NCBI RefSeq assembly: GCF_051486985.1
Contig: NZ_JAHVDV010000007.1
Location: 86,153-150,152, forward strand
From: CBFFRJ01 sp051486985
Lineage (GTDB): Bacteria; Pseudomonadota; Gammaproteobacteria; Enterobacterales; Enterobacteriaceae
Length of the DNA stretch: 64,000 nt
Reading direction: 5' to 3'
Under the pieces are notes generated by a model, which saw only the letters and a list, made by a program, of their open reading frames with translations, searched no databases and was not told where the DNA came from. Positions 41,501 to 48,048 of this stretch are shown piece after piece. The translations under genes were made by a program, and so were the position numbers. The first letter of the stretch is position 1, and each line of letters opens with the position of its first letter.

Positions 41501-44062
41501 ACCCTGACCACGATGGGGGGACGTAATGAAGAGACGCACCTTAAACAGGAGAAAAAATCGGGCCTGCTGAGTTCGGGCGGCATCGGTTTCACGGTGGGTT
41601 CACGTAAAGAGACTACCGAGCAGGCAAGCCAGGCGCTTTCCGGCCAGGGCTCAATGGTTGGCAGCCTGCAGGGAGACACGGTATTGCTGGCGGGCAATGA
41701 CTATCGCCAGACCGGCAGTACCGTCGCGTCGCCTGAAGGCAATGTGGGCATCCAGGGTAAAAACGTCACCATTGAGGCCGACGAGAACACCTACGCGTCT
41801 CAATACAAACGTACCCTGGAGCAAAAAGGCTTTACGCTGGCCGTCAACGTGCCGGTGGTGCAGGCAGTACGCGGGGCAATTCAGAGCACGCAGAATGTGG
41901 GCAAGAGCAATGACGATCGCATCAACATGCTGGCAGCCGCCAACGCCGCATGGGACAGCGCCCGCGCGGCCAGTGCAATGATGAATATGTCGCAAGGTCT
42001 GATGGAAAACGGCGCCCAGGCGGCGGCGCAGAACGTCAGCGTGTCGCTCACCTATGGCCAAAGTAAACAGACTAATACCGAAAACACCAACAGCACCAGC
42101 GCACTGGCAAGCAAAGTCAACGCCGGGCAAAACGCAGTGGTGGTGGCGACCGGTGGCAAGCAGTCGGACATTAACATCATCGGCTCTGATGTCAGTGGCA
42201 AGCAGAGTACGACTCTGTTTGCTGACAACGACATCAATATCGTGGCCGCGCAGCAAGAGCGCCATGAACGCAGTGATAATAAGTCCAGCGGCTGGAACGC
42301 AGGCGTTGCGGTGAGCTATGGTCAGGGTGGTGCTTCGTTTGGCGTCACGGCCGGTGCCAACAAAGGCAAAGGCTATGGCAACGGGGATGAACGCTCCTGG
42401 CGTAACAGCCATGTCGGGGATATGGACGGGCAAACTACCCTCACCAGCGGCGGCACGACCACCCTGCGTGGCGGTCAGCTACTGGGTAAAGGGGTCGATA
42501 TTACCGCCCAGGATCTGAATATCGAAAGCCTTCAGGACACCATGCAGTATGACGGGAAACAGATGAACGTCGGGGGTCAGGTCACCGTGGGCTACGGCTT
42601 TGCCGCCTCCGGTAACTACGGGCAGTCTAAGGTGAACGCGGATTACGCCTCCGTGCAGGAGCAGTCCGGAGTCTTTGCCGGTGCTGATGGCTATAATATT
42701 AATGTTAAAGACAATACCGATCTGGTCGGCGGGCTTATTACCTCCAGCGAGAGCGCAGAACAGGCGGGTAAAAACCAGTTCAGCACCGGCACAATCAGCT
42801 GGCGTGATGTTCATAACAACGCTGATTATGAAGGCAACGGCTTTGGCGTTGGCGGCTCAATGAGCATGAACACGGATATGGGCCTTGGCAAAAATGCGGC
42901 ACCACAAAGTAGCAAAACCGTGACGGATAAAGACGGGAATACCCATCTTGCGGACGGCTATGCCTCCCTGGACAGAGATATCACCTTTGGCATTGGTCAT
43001 GACAGCGGTAGTGAGAACTCAGTTACCCGTAGCGGCATCAACACGAGTAATGTCACTGTCACCCGTCCTGATGCGCAGCAACAGGCCGTTGATGGTATCA
43101 AAACCGACATCACGACCGAGACCGCCGCCGCCAACTCCGGTCGTCTTGAACATAACTTCGACAAAGACAAAGTCCTTAAAGAGCTGAACCTGCAGGTTCA
43201 GGTGACCCGCGACTTTAAAGAGAACGCCAACCGTCAGATTGGGGTGCTGCTGGATGACAAGCAAGCAGCCGCCCGCAATGAACTGCAAAAAGCGATTAAG
43301 TCAGGTGACGTGGCGAAACGCGATGCCGCACTGGATGAGATTTATAAAATTCAGTATCAACGCCGCCTGCTGCAGACCGTCGTTGGCATCGTCGCCGGCT
43401 CCCCGGATGCCGCTATCACCCAGGGCACCCTTGTCCTTGCTGCAACCAAACTGCGTGAAGAGACAGCCAGAAACTCAATGCTGTCGCCGGGTGTGGTCGA
43501 TAAATCTACTGGTAATGTGCTAAGCAACATATCAGCGGTAAGTGGCGCCTATGATGGGCTGAAACTCGGCGGCGTAAGGGTTGGCTTAGATATCATTTGC
43601 GGCTCAAATAATGAACGCTGTGATACTAAAAAAGACGCGAACGGTAAATTGGTGCTTGATTATGATGCTGAAGGACGCGTGAAATACAAAGGTGATATCA
43701 ATCACCCGACGTTAACCTCTCTACTGGAAGATAAAGAAATCGCGGCTGGACTTTATGGCTACACGGGCGGGCTTCAGGGTGTCGAGGGGCTTTTTGGCGA
43801 CACGCCTTATGCTCCCGGCACGCTGAAAGGCGATTTCTTCGATACCACGGTGGAAAGCTTCGCCGGTTCACACGATTTCATCGGCGGCCAGTTACCGGGC
43901 TTCTATGATGAAACAGGTAACACCTCCCGTAACCGATCGGATTTCACCAAAGTTGCGGCAGAAGTCTGGACCTATGCGGCGCTTCCGCAGGCTGCACCTT
44001 TCGCATTAAGCGAGGTAGTCTCACCGGAACTGCTGGAGTTCATTTTCGCAACCAACAAATAA
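35504..44062 (+). CDS. Giant filamentous haemagglutinin / CdiA-like exoprotein
   Basis: ATG 35504 is favoured over 35501 because AAAGGA then lies seven bases upstream; the product has about 2852 residues. An extended signal peptide (NKNLYRIVFNKARGMLMVV, cleavage near 67) leads to the TPS secretion domain (about 70-330, with NPAGITCNGCGF near 179). Then come beta-helical repeats rich in Leu-Asn-Asn, including four near-identical 41-residue units (about 667-829), a non-repetitive central part, and FHA-2 type haemagglutinin repeats (about 1780-2430). The C-terminus contains SGAYDGLKLGGVRVGLDI, a Cys pair, and a final ESFAGSHDFIGGQLPGF segment from residue 2784. No VENN motif is present, so it is not a standard CDI toxin. 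Confidence 0.93.
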   Translation: MNKNLYRIVFNKARGMLMVVADIARSGRAGSARASGIGHTHSRLVCKLSAMSLSLWLAMGVIQTAQANIVADVNAAKNQQPTVLQSANGTPQVNIQTPSGAGVSRNNYTQFDVNQQGVILNNSHKNVQTQLGGMVAGNPWLAKGEAKVILNEVTARDPSKLNGMIEVAGQKAQVVIANPAGITCNGCGFINANRATLTTGQAQLNNGNLTGYNVERGEVVVEGAGMDTTGADYTDIIARSVKVNAGLWANDLKVTTGRNSVNAAHDQVTKGADEASTRPQLAVDVSSLGGMYAGKIRMIGTETGVGVRNAGAMGAQAGSVTLTADGRIENSGTVRGSEDAILQTAGEFRNSGIVTAGNNVQAHAATLTSDSNSVLAAGVGNDGKLGSAGELQLSTDGQLNAHGQTLAGGTVAISGQGVDLSGSQTQGKRMLLNANSGDLSTRQARVNASELSASTAGTASNDGGNLSADTLNLSARHLSNQKGTIVQSGKGTLTVALPGKLDNQQGQIASNGDLNVTAQALNNNGGQLLGVEGNTRLNTGSLDNTAGLISATGGDNIIQSRDAVNNTGGRIEAARTQRLEATGLNNQNGVIVARGASLALQNGDFNNQSGSLLSQGTLDIQSGDLNNQSGFLASNGALTFSGGDVDNRLGQFGTDDTLNAHFGTLTNQQGALTAGTGMTLDGESLNNDNGGLIHSXGALDARVATLTNQQGALKAGTGMTLDGESLNNDNGGLIQSGGALDARVATLTNQQGALKASTGMTLRGESLNNDSGGLIQSGGALDARVATLTNQQXALKAGTGMTLDGESLNNDGGGLIQSGGALDVRAQRISNRNSGDTGGILSLGETSLNADALDNSNGVAYSGNAMTLRGQTLDNTAGQLVANEGLTLNPALTLNNQSGLIQAKGIQATTGVLNNVDGTLNSLGELNLAADTLDNQAGTLAATGNAVIAAARLTNRDGGRVIGEGQTTIKTDSLANNNGQIQSVGDLMVESAKGVVDNTAGLIRSGNDLSLDAATLTNQNTLTDNKGLEGQRVSLKTTTLDNQRGSLLANEALEIQNTGELNNSGGALAATGVLEVSGETLSLINRDGTLKAGKTLKVDADRLDGSGQLLSLGDMTLHSAQAFDNSGSTIANGTLDLTTQGDLTNSGKLLAGKALNVQSDNLTNTQDGEINAGRNTLTTTGTLLNRGLIDGGYTRINVDTLTNIGSGRIYGDAIGVNATTFSNLAENGTAATLAGRERVDLGVNTLNNRDHGLIYSAGEMEIGGTLDDKGAVTGQAATINNHSSTIESAGDMAINAGQINNINDRFSTEIVTVSQEPLTEYQHSGSTNRWKAGTENVLVDGNSSDGLRNLSTPERPGGGHDNFNQYDYTRTVEETRIKESDPAKILAGGNLTLSGDTLNNDKSQVIAGGTLSTDGLKSLRNEDVTGERRTTDVGTVTHYYRIRHKGDDEQGRDRTNYTPPTAIQSIKLKPGQLISNGTVDGSNLTLSPLVSQATHVTIARTADVATGQTEVPVAPPQQSVSPDEPVTPPAGQQFEVKPAGGLIRIVGPNTRLPDNSLFKVNPAADVPFLVETDPRFTNERNWLGSDYMQKAFSDDGDNTQKRLGDGYYEQRLVREQVIGVTGQRYLDGYSNDEEQYKSLMDRGITFGKQYDLKLGVALTPEQMALLTGDIVWLVNTRVKMPDGSMQTVLVPQVYAKVKQGDIDGSGALIAGNNVSLKLNGSLFNNGTISGRRVLQLDADNITNQAGTIRGADVNLLARTDITNNGGTVVGENSVVANAGRDITLTTTTASAESVNGENRFSRTTIDSVSGIYVQGEDGKLALQSGRDITLRGAQVIASGENGKAQLVAGRDLTLDTVTTARSDNLIWDADNTLRQSSLEHNGTTVNGNGGVTLAAGNDIAAYGAAVKSDGTLALLARNDIKVSGVLNENQLDERHKVTGGNGWLSKTTRTTRDTIDRQSVQGSELSANMLKIDAGNNVTVAGSSVVGTGNVGVRAGNDLTLTTMGGRNEETHLKQEKKSGLLSSGGIGFTVGSRKETTEQASQALSGQGSMVGSLQGDTVLLAGNDYRQTGSTVASPEGNVGIQGKNVTIEADENTYASQYKRTLEQKGFTLAVNVPVVQAVRGAIQSTQNVGKSNDDRINMLAAANAAWDSARAASAMMNMSQGLMENGAQAAAQNVSVSLTYGQSKQTNTENTNSTSALASKVNAGQNAVVVATGGKQSDINIIGSDVSGKQSTTLFADNDINIVAAQQERHERSDNKSSGWNAGVAVSYGQGGASFGVTAGANKGKGYGNGDERSWRNSHVGDMDGQTTLTSGGTTTLRGGQLLGKGVDITAQDLNIESLQDTMQYDGKQMNVGGQVTVGYGFAASGNYGQSKVNADYASVQEQSGVFAGADGYNINVKDNTDLVGGLITSSESAEQAGKNQFSTGTISWRDVHNNADYEGNGFGVGGSMSMNTDMGLGKNAAPQSSKTVTDKDGNTHLADGYASLDRDITFGIGHDSGSENSVTRSGINTSNVTVTRPDAQQQAVDGIKTDITTETAAANSGRLEHNFDKDKVLKELNLQVQVTRDFKENANRQIGVLLDDKQAAARNELQKAIKSGDVAKRDAALDEIYKIQYQRRLLQTVVGIVAGSPDAAITQGTLVLAATKLREETARNSMLSPGVVDKSTGNVLSNISAVSGAYDGLKLGGVRVGLDIICGSNNERCDTKKDANGKLVLDYDAEGRVKYKGDINHPTLTSLLEDKEIAAGLYGYTGGLQGVEGLFGDTPYAPGTLKGDFFDTTVESFAGSHDFIGGQLPGFYDETGNTSRNRSDFTKVAAEVWTYAALPQAAPFALSEVVSPELLEFIFATNK
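37502..37990 (+). repeat. Four near-identical 123-base tandem repeats inside the haemagglutinin gene
   Basis: Units begin at AACCAGCAGG, about 37502, 37625, 37748 and 37871, each encoding 41 residues of the form TLTNQQGALKAGTGMTL plus GESLNNDNGGLIQSGG. Differences are only a few bases per copy. Two ambiguous bases (N at 37591 and 37882) fall in these units, so the assembly may have merged reads and the copy number may be wrong. Confidence 0.9.
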
Positions 44063-44073
44063 CAGGATAAAAC

Positions 44074-44436
44074 ATGGTAAAGATGTCAGGCATTATCGCG
44101 AGTCTGTTTATGTTATCCGGCTGTGTCGTTGCGGATTTGGACTCGTCGAATTACAGGTACGTGCCCTGGGTACAGGTATTTCAGAAGCCGGAGGCATCGG
44201 GCCGCACCAATGAGGCTCAGCGTAAAGCCGATCTGTACAGCTGTGGTGTTGATCGTAAGGAGAATCTTGACGATCCGCAATGGAGTCTGAATACCACCAA
44301 CCCTGGTGAGACGTACGAGCAATCCGTAAAACGAAGGGATAAAGTAATAAGTTGCATGGAAAGCAAAGGCTACAAGGTTTACGGCTTTGACCAGTGCGGC
44401 CCGCTAAAAAAACCTACCGGGTTATGCCCGAACTAA
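44074..44436 (+). CDS. Small cysteine-containing lipoprotein at the end of the two-partner secretion operon
   Basis: The 120-residue product has a lipoprotein signal (MVKMSGIIASLFMLSGC, lipidated Cys17) with Val at +2, which favours outer-membrane sorting. The mature part has four more cysteines (57, 94, 108, 118), enough for two disulphides, and a charged central region. It begins 11 bases after the haemagglutinin stop behind AGGA, in the place where CDI loci carry an immunity gene. A periplasm-facing lipoprotein could protect against, anchor or assist the exoprotein; none of these is shown. I do not recognise a named family. Confidence 0.8.
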   Translation: MVKMSGIIASLFMLSGCVVADLDSSNYRYVPWVQVFQKPEASGRTNEAQRKADLYSCGVDRKENLDDPQWSLNTTNPGETYEQSVKRRDKVISCMESKGYKVYGFDQCGPLKKPTGLCPN

Positions 44437-44446
44437 TCGGCCAGTC

Positions 44447-44477
44447 AATCCCCTGCTAACCTGCAGGGGATTTTTTT
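44447..44477 (+). terminator. Terminator of the two-partner secretion operon
   Basis: A 10-base stem AATCCCCTGC/GCAGGGGATT with a 6-base loop is followed by TTTTT. It closes the four-gene operon right after the lipoprotein gene and so defines that gene as part of the unit. Confidence 0.93.
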
Positions 44478-44601
44478 ACCTACAACACCGTGCCTCTCAT
44501 CCCCTGCCTGACAAGCAACGAGCGCCGCTGCCGCTTACTGGCAGCAAAGTTAAAATAGAAAGTATGTTGTAACTAAAAGTGTGTCGCGCTGACCGATATA
44601 C

Positions 44602-44635
44602 AAAAAAAATCCGTAACCCCGCAGGATTACGGATA
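44602..44635 (-). terminator. Terminator of the rhiT-rhiN unit
   Basis: On the minus strand the stem ATCCGTAA/TTACGGAT with a 10-base loop is followed by eight T. It lies 15 bases after the hydrolase stop. Confidence 0.9.
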
Positions 44636-44649
44636 TGTCGCCGGCCCCG

Positions 44650-45789
44650 TCAAAAATACTTGCGCAGGTATTCCGTCAGGCACAACATGGCCATAGCCTG
44701 ACCATAGGGCATGGAGGTCAGCGGGATCTGGCGATAGAAGTCTAAATCGCTCCCCATCCCGGTACCAAAGGAGACCTGCAGCAGCTCCCCTTCTGCTGAG
44801 ATGTTCTGCACCACCGCCTTGATTGCTTTCTCAGCCACCTGCGCATATTCCGGTCCGACATAGCGCTTGCGAACGGCTTTAAGGATGCCATAGGCAAACC
44901 CGGCGGTGGCGGACGCTTCAAGATAAGAGTTCGGATCGTCAAGCAGCGTATGCCACAGTCCGCTCTCATCCTGGCACTTCGCCAGCGCGGCAATCTGGGC
45001 ATTCAACACCTGCACCAGATAACGGCGCACGGCGTTGTTTTCCGGCAGATCCACCAGCTCCAGGAAGTCCGGGATGACAATCGTCAGCCAGCTATTACCC
45101 CGTGCCCAGCGGGCGTGGGCAAAGTTATGGTTGCCTTCATAGCTCCAGCCGTGAAACCACAACCCCGTCTCGCGGTCCATCAGATTCTGCACATGCAGCA
45201 GGAACTGATACACCGCTTCTTCAACGTAATCCGGGCGATTAAGCAGCTTGCCGATTTTCGCCAGCGGCAGGACGGTCATCATCAGCGTGTCATCCCACAT
45301 CTGCTGATGGTTCTCTTCCGCCAGCGTAATGTGCTGCATGCCGCCGTGCTCGGTGCGCGGCATTTCGCTCATCGCCCATTCAGCCCAGGTTTCCAGCCAC
45401 GGCAAATAACTGGCCTCACCGGTTTCTTCGTAGCGATACGCCAGGGTCAGGAACGGCGCCATAGTGTTGACGTTTTTGGTGGTCGCGCCTTCAGCGAAAC
45501 GATCGGCAAACCAGCTGTCGATAATATCGCGAACGGTTTTATCCCCCGTCTGACGGTAATACTGATACATGCCATAAAGTCCGACACCGTGGGTCCACTC
45601 CCACCCTGCCCATCCTTTGGTATCAATCACGCGTCCATCATCAAGCCGCAGTAAAAACTCACCAGAGGTATCATGAATATTAACCAGATTATGCGTCACC
45701 TTCTGGATCAATGCTTTAAGCTCATCGCGGGCGATAAAACGCTCGGGCTGGCAAAGTAACGGGCTGTGTTTAACAGGCCAAACCTTCAT
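44650..45789 (-). CDS. rhiN: Unsaturated rhamnogalacturonyl hydrolase (GH105, RhiN/YteR type)
   Basis: The 379-residue protein has an (alpha/alpha)6-barrel GH88/GH105 pattern: GWEWTHGVGLYGMYQYY, HQQMWDDTLMM (Asp167 or its neighbour corresponds to the catalytic YteR Asp143), HGWSYEGNHNFAHARWARGNSWL given here in part as FAHARWARGNSW, and LEASATAGFAYGILKA. No signal peptide is seen, so it acts in the cytoplasm, removing the unsaturated galacturonyl end from imported rhamnogalacturonan disaccharides. It follows the transporter gene by 10 bases, as in the Dickeya rhiTN operon. The symbol rests on this analogy. Confidence 0.85.
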   Translation of the reverse strand: MKVWPVKHSPLLCQPERFIARDELKALIQKVTHNLVNIHDTSGEFLLRLDDGRVIDTKGWAGWEWTHGVGLYGMYQYYRQTGDKTVRDIIDSWFADRFAEGATTKNVNTMAPFLTLAYRYEETGEASYLPWLETWAEWAMSEMPRTEHGGMQHITLAEENHQQMWDDTLMMTVLPLAKIGKLLNRPDYVEEAVYQFLLHVQNLMDRETGLWFHGWSYEGNHNFAHARWARGNSWLTIVIPDFLELVDLPENNAVRRYLVQVLNAQIAALAKCQDESGLWHTLLDDPNSYLEASATAGFAYGILKAVRKRYVGPEYAQVAEKAIKAVVQNISAEGELLQVSFGTGMGSDLDFYRQIPLTSMPYGQAMAMLCLTEYLRKYF

Positions 45790-45799
45790 ATTCTTAACC

Positions 45800-47377
45800 T
45801 CAGTTGTAAGTCGATTTCAGTGACGCGCGTTCTTTCAGTGACGGCGCGGCAGGTTTATTACGATTCAGATAGCCAATGTTGTTATTGCCCCACAGGGTGT
45901 CATACGGCATACCTGCCAGCATTTCGACGGTCGCACGGGCTTCAGGCGTTGCGGTTTCCGGCATGGCGCGACCGGAAGAACGCATTTTTGCCGTCTCTTC
46001 ACGCAGGATGCTGTGGGTTTTCAGGTTCAGTTTGAAGCGCAGGGAGACCAGGAAGCCGCAGCACAACACCGCCACCGTGCCAACGCTTAAGATAAGCAGA
46101 ATGGTATGGCTGACTTCTGGCACCTGAGTTTTCTGCCCGGAGACAAATCCGGACATCTGCATCACAATCCCCACCAGCATCACCGCACCGGCCTGAGACG
46201 CTTTACGGGTCAGGGTCATGATGCCCGCGAAAATCCCTTCACGACGCTGACCGGTGACCACTTCATCAATATCAGCAATGTAGGTATAGGTGTTCCACGG
46301 TACGTAGTTGATACCGCCACGGCCCAGGCCCGCGACCGCAGAAATCAACAGCAGCAGCGAGTAGACATCACTCAGGCCTGCCCAGTAGAGCACCGCGTAA
46401 GAGACTGCACTCAGACCAAACAGCACCACCACCATGCGGTAAGACGGCGCAGGTCCGAAGCGGATGCACAGCGGGATCATGGCGATAACGGCAATGAACT
46501 GGAAGATGGCCATGGTGCCCAACAGGCTGGAGGCCATAGAGGCTTCCTGCATCAGCACGAAGACCACGTAGTAGGTAAAGACCGCGTTAAAGACGTCCTG
46601 GGCAATATAACCGCCGAGGTACATGCCAAGGTGCTGACGGAAAATTTTAATGCGCAGCGTCGAGCTTAATTCCACGAACAGACGGCTCATGCTCTGACTA
46701 AAGGTCAGGCTTTTCTTCTCTTCTTCTGCACGCAGCGCGGCTTCAGTCCAGTCTTCACGCGGACGCTCCCAGGTAAAGCACCAGACAAAGGTCAGCATGA
46801 TGGCGCACAGTACGGAGAAGACGAGGCTTGCATAGAAGAAGGAGATGGGGTTGTCTTTACCAAAATGAGCCAGCAGGATGCCCGGCAGGAAAGAGGCCAA
46901 AATAGCCGACATCTGCGCCATTGAGATGCGCGCACCCGAGAATTTGGTTTTCTGTTTAAAGTCATCGGTCATTTCCGGCACCAGGGTTTCGTAGGGTACC
47001 AGGATCATGGTGTAGACGATGTCAAAAATCAGATAGGTCACCAGGTAATACCAGAAGTTCATGTCCCCTACCCACATAATGGAATAGCTGAACACGCAAG
47101 GAATACCCAGCATGATAAAGAATTTGCGACGCCCAAAACGTTTACCCAGCCATGTTGACCCGAAGTTGTCGGTCAAAAAGCCCATCAGCGGACTGACAAC
47201 GGCATCGAGTACCCTTGCGGCGGCAAAAATAAAGGTCGCTTCGATAGGTGTTAACCCGCAAAACGTTGTGTAGAAGTACAGAAGCCATGCAGCGGTCAGT
47301 GCCGTGGTGCCCGCCCCCAGAAAATCGCCTGAGCCGTAGGCGAGATAGTTAGCTAAACCAATTTTACGTGTTTTCAT
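45800..47377 (-). CDS. rhiT: GPH-family sugar transporter (RhiT/TogT-like)
   Basis: The 525-residue protein has about 12 membrane helices and the GPH (glycoside-pentoside-hexuronide) cation symporter pattern: LANYLAYGSGDFLGAGT at the N-terminus, a PLMGFLTDNFGSTWLGKRFGRRKFF cytosolic loop (abbreviated GKRFGRRKFF) and FSGARISMAQMSA. Pairing with the GH105 enzyme points to rhamnogalacturonan-derived oligomers as substrate, as for RhiT of Dickeya. The C-terminal 80 residues are hydrophilic. A KdgR-like box lies about 170 bases upstream. Confidence 0.8.
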   Translation of the reverse strand: MKTRKIGLANYLAYGSGDFLGAGTTALTAAWLLYFYTTFCGLTPIEATFIFAAARVLDAVVSPLMGFLTDNFGSTWLGKRFGRRKFFIMLGIPCVFSYSIMWVGDMNFWYYLVTYLIFDIVYTMILVPYETLVPEMTDDFKQKTKFSGARISMAQMSAILASFLPGILLAHFGKDNPISFFYASLVFSVLCAIMLTFVWCFTWERPREDWTEAALRAEEEKKSLTFSQSMSRLFVELSSTLRIKIFRQHLGMYLGGYIAQDVFNAVFTYYVVFVLMQEASMASSLLGTMAIFQFIAVIAMIPLCIRFGPAPSYRMVVVLFGLSAVSYAVLYWAGLSDVYSLLLLISAVAGLGRGGINYVPWNTYTYIADIDEVVTGQRREGIFAGIMTLTRKASQAGAVMLVGIVMQMSGFVSGQKTQVPEVSHTILLILSVGTVAVLCCGFLVSLRFKLNLKTHSILREETAKMRSSGRAMPETATPEARATVEMLAGMPYDTLWGNNNIGYLNRNKPAAPSLKERASLKSTYN

Positions 47378-47546
47378 TGCCGTTAACCCTGTTCATTAGT
47401 GAGGGACCTCTGGCAATCCTTTCGCCAAAGGTGGTTCTTACACGGCTAAAGTAAGAGTATGCGCATTCTGAAACCTTCCTGTTTCTGCCACCAAAGTGGG
47501 CACAATGGCAAAAAAGCAAAGAGTCTCATTACGTGCGTCACTGATT

Positions 47547-47565
47547 TATAAAACAGTGTTTCTAC
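47547..47565 (-). promoter_or_regulatory. Candidate KdgR operator upstream of rhiT
   Basis: The 19-base site TATAAAACAGTGTTTCTAC keeps the full central AAAC-N3-GTTT portion of the KdgR consensus and matches about 15 of 19 positions overall; the right flank is poor. KdgR controls pectin and rhamnogalacturonan genes in related bacteria, including rhiTN in Dickeya. The rhiT-flhE gap (272 bases) holds nothing else I can assign. Confidence 0.4.
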
Positions 47566-47649
47566 TGCTTCAAAAGTGAGGGTCAAAATTTGCGAGCGAG
47601 TCATCATAATCCATGAAAAGAGAACGATGACTGCTGAAAAGACGAGCGT

Positions 47650-48048
47650 TTAGCGGTAGTTAACGATGACCTGATTACTGCGAACGTTCAGCGCGGGTAT
47701 CAAACGTCCCCCGCCAGGAACCTCCCAGACAAAGCGCATAGGTTCAATAGCCGGTACACCGGCAAAGCCTACGGTGCTCCCGCTTTGACCATCAAGCTGA
47801 ACACAGCGGGTCTGTGAGCAGAGGCGCACATTTAATCCCGCCGGTGTTGGCCCGTTAAGTTCATAACGCCAGACGACAAGGGTCATCAGCCCGTTGACAG
47901 GCTGGGATGGCGCAAGCACACGCGATGACGCAGCCTGCCCCCGGTGACTTAAAATAATACCTACGCTGCTGTCCTGCCAGGCGCCTTCACCGGCAGCCTG
48001 GCCGAACAACGGTATTAACAGAAGCAGGCCCGCGAGGCGTCGCATCAT
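47650..48048 (-). CDS. flhE: Flagellar protein FlhE
   Basis: This 132-residue protein has a signal peptide (MMRRLAGLLLLIPLFGQAAG) and two cysteines in VRLCSQTRC, and matches E. coli FlhE (130 residues). FlhE is a periplasmic protein that helps keep the flagellar export apparatus sealed to protons. It overlaps the flhA stop by four bases and ends the flhBAE operon. Confidence 0.93.
   Translation of the reverse strand: MMRRLAGLLLLIPLFGQAAGEGAWQDSSVGIILSHRGQAASSRVLAPSQPVNGLMTLVVWRYELNGPTPAGLNVRLCSQTRCVQLDGQSGSTVGFAGVPAIEPMRFVWEVPGGGRLIPALNVRSNQVIVNYR

Noticed and set aside
35501..44062. Many long antisense frames inside the haemagglutinin gene (up to 260 residues)
   Set aside because: They result from the biased codon use and repeats of the exoprotein gene, lack ribosome sites and show no domain I can recognise.
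35504..44062. Standard VENN-type CDI toxin with cytosolic immunity protein
   Set aside because: No VENN motif was found in the C-terminal third, and the following gene encodes a lipoprotein, so a plain CdiA/CdiI label is not supported.
34963..44062. RTX haemolysin operon (hlyCA type)
   Set aside because: The exoprotein has a TPS domain and beta-helical repeats, no GGxGxDxUx calcium repeats, and the exporter is TpsB, not HlyB/HlyD.
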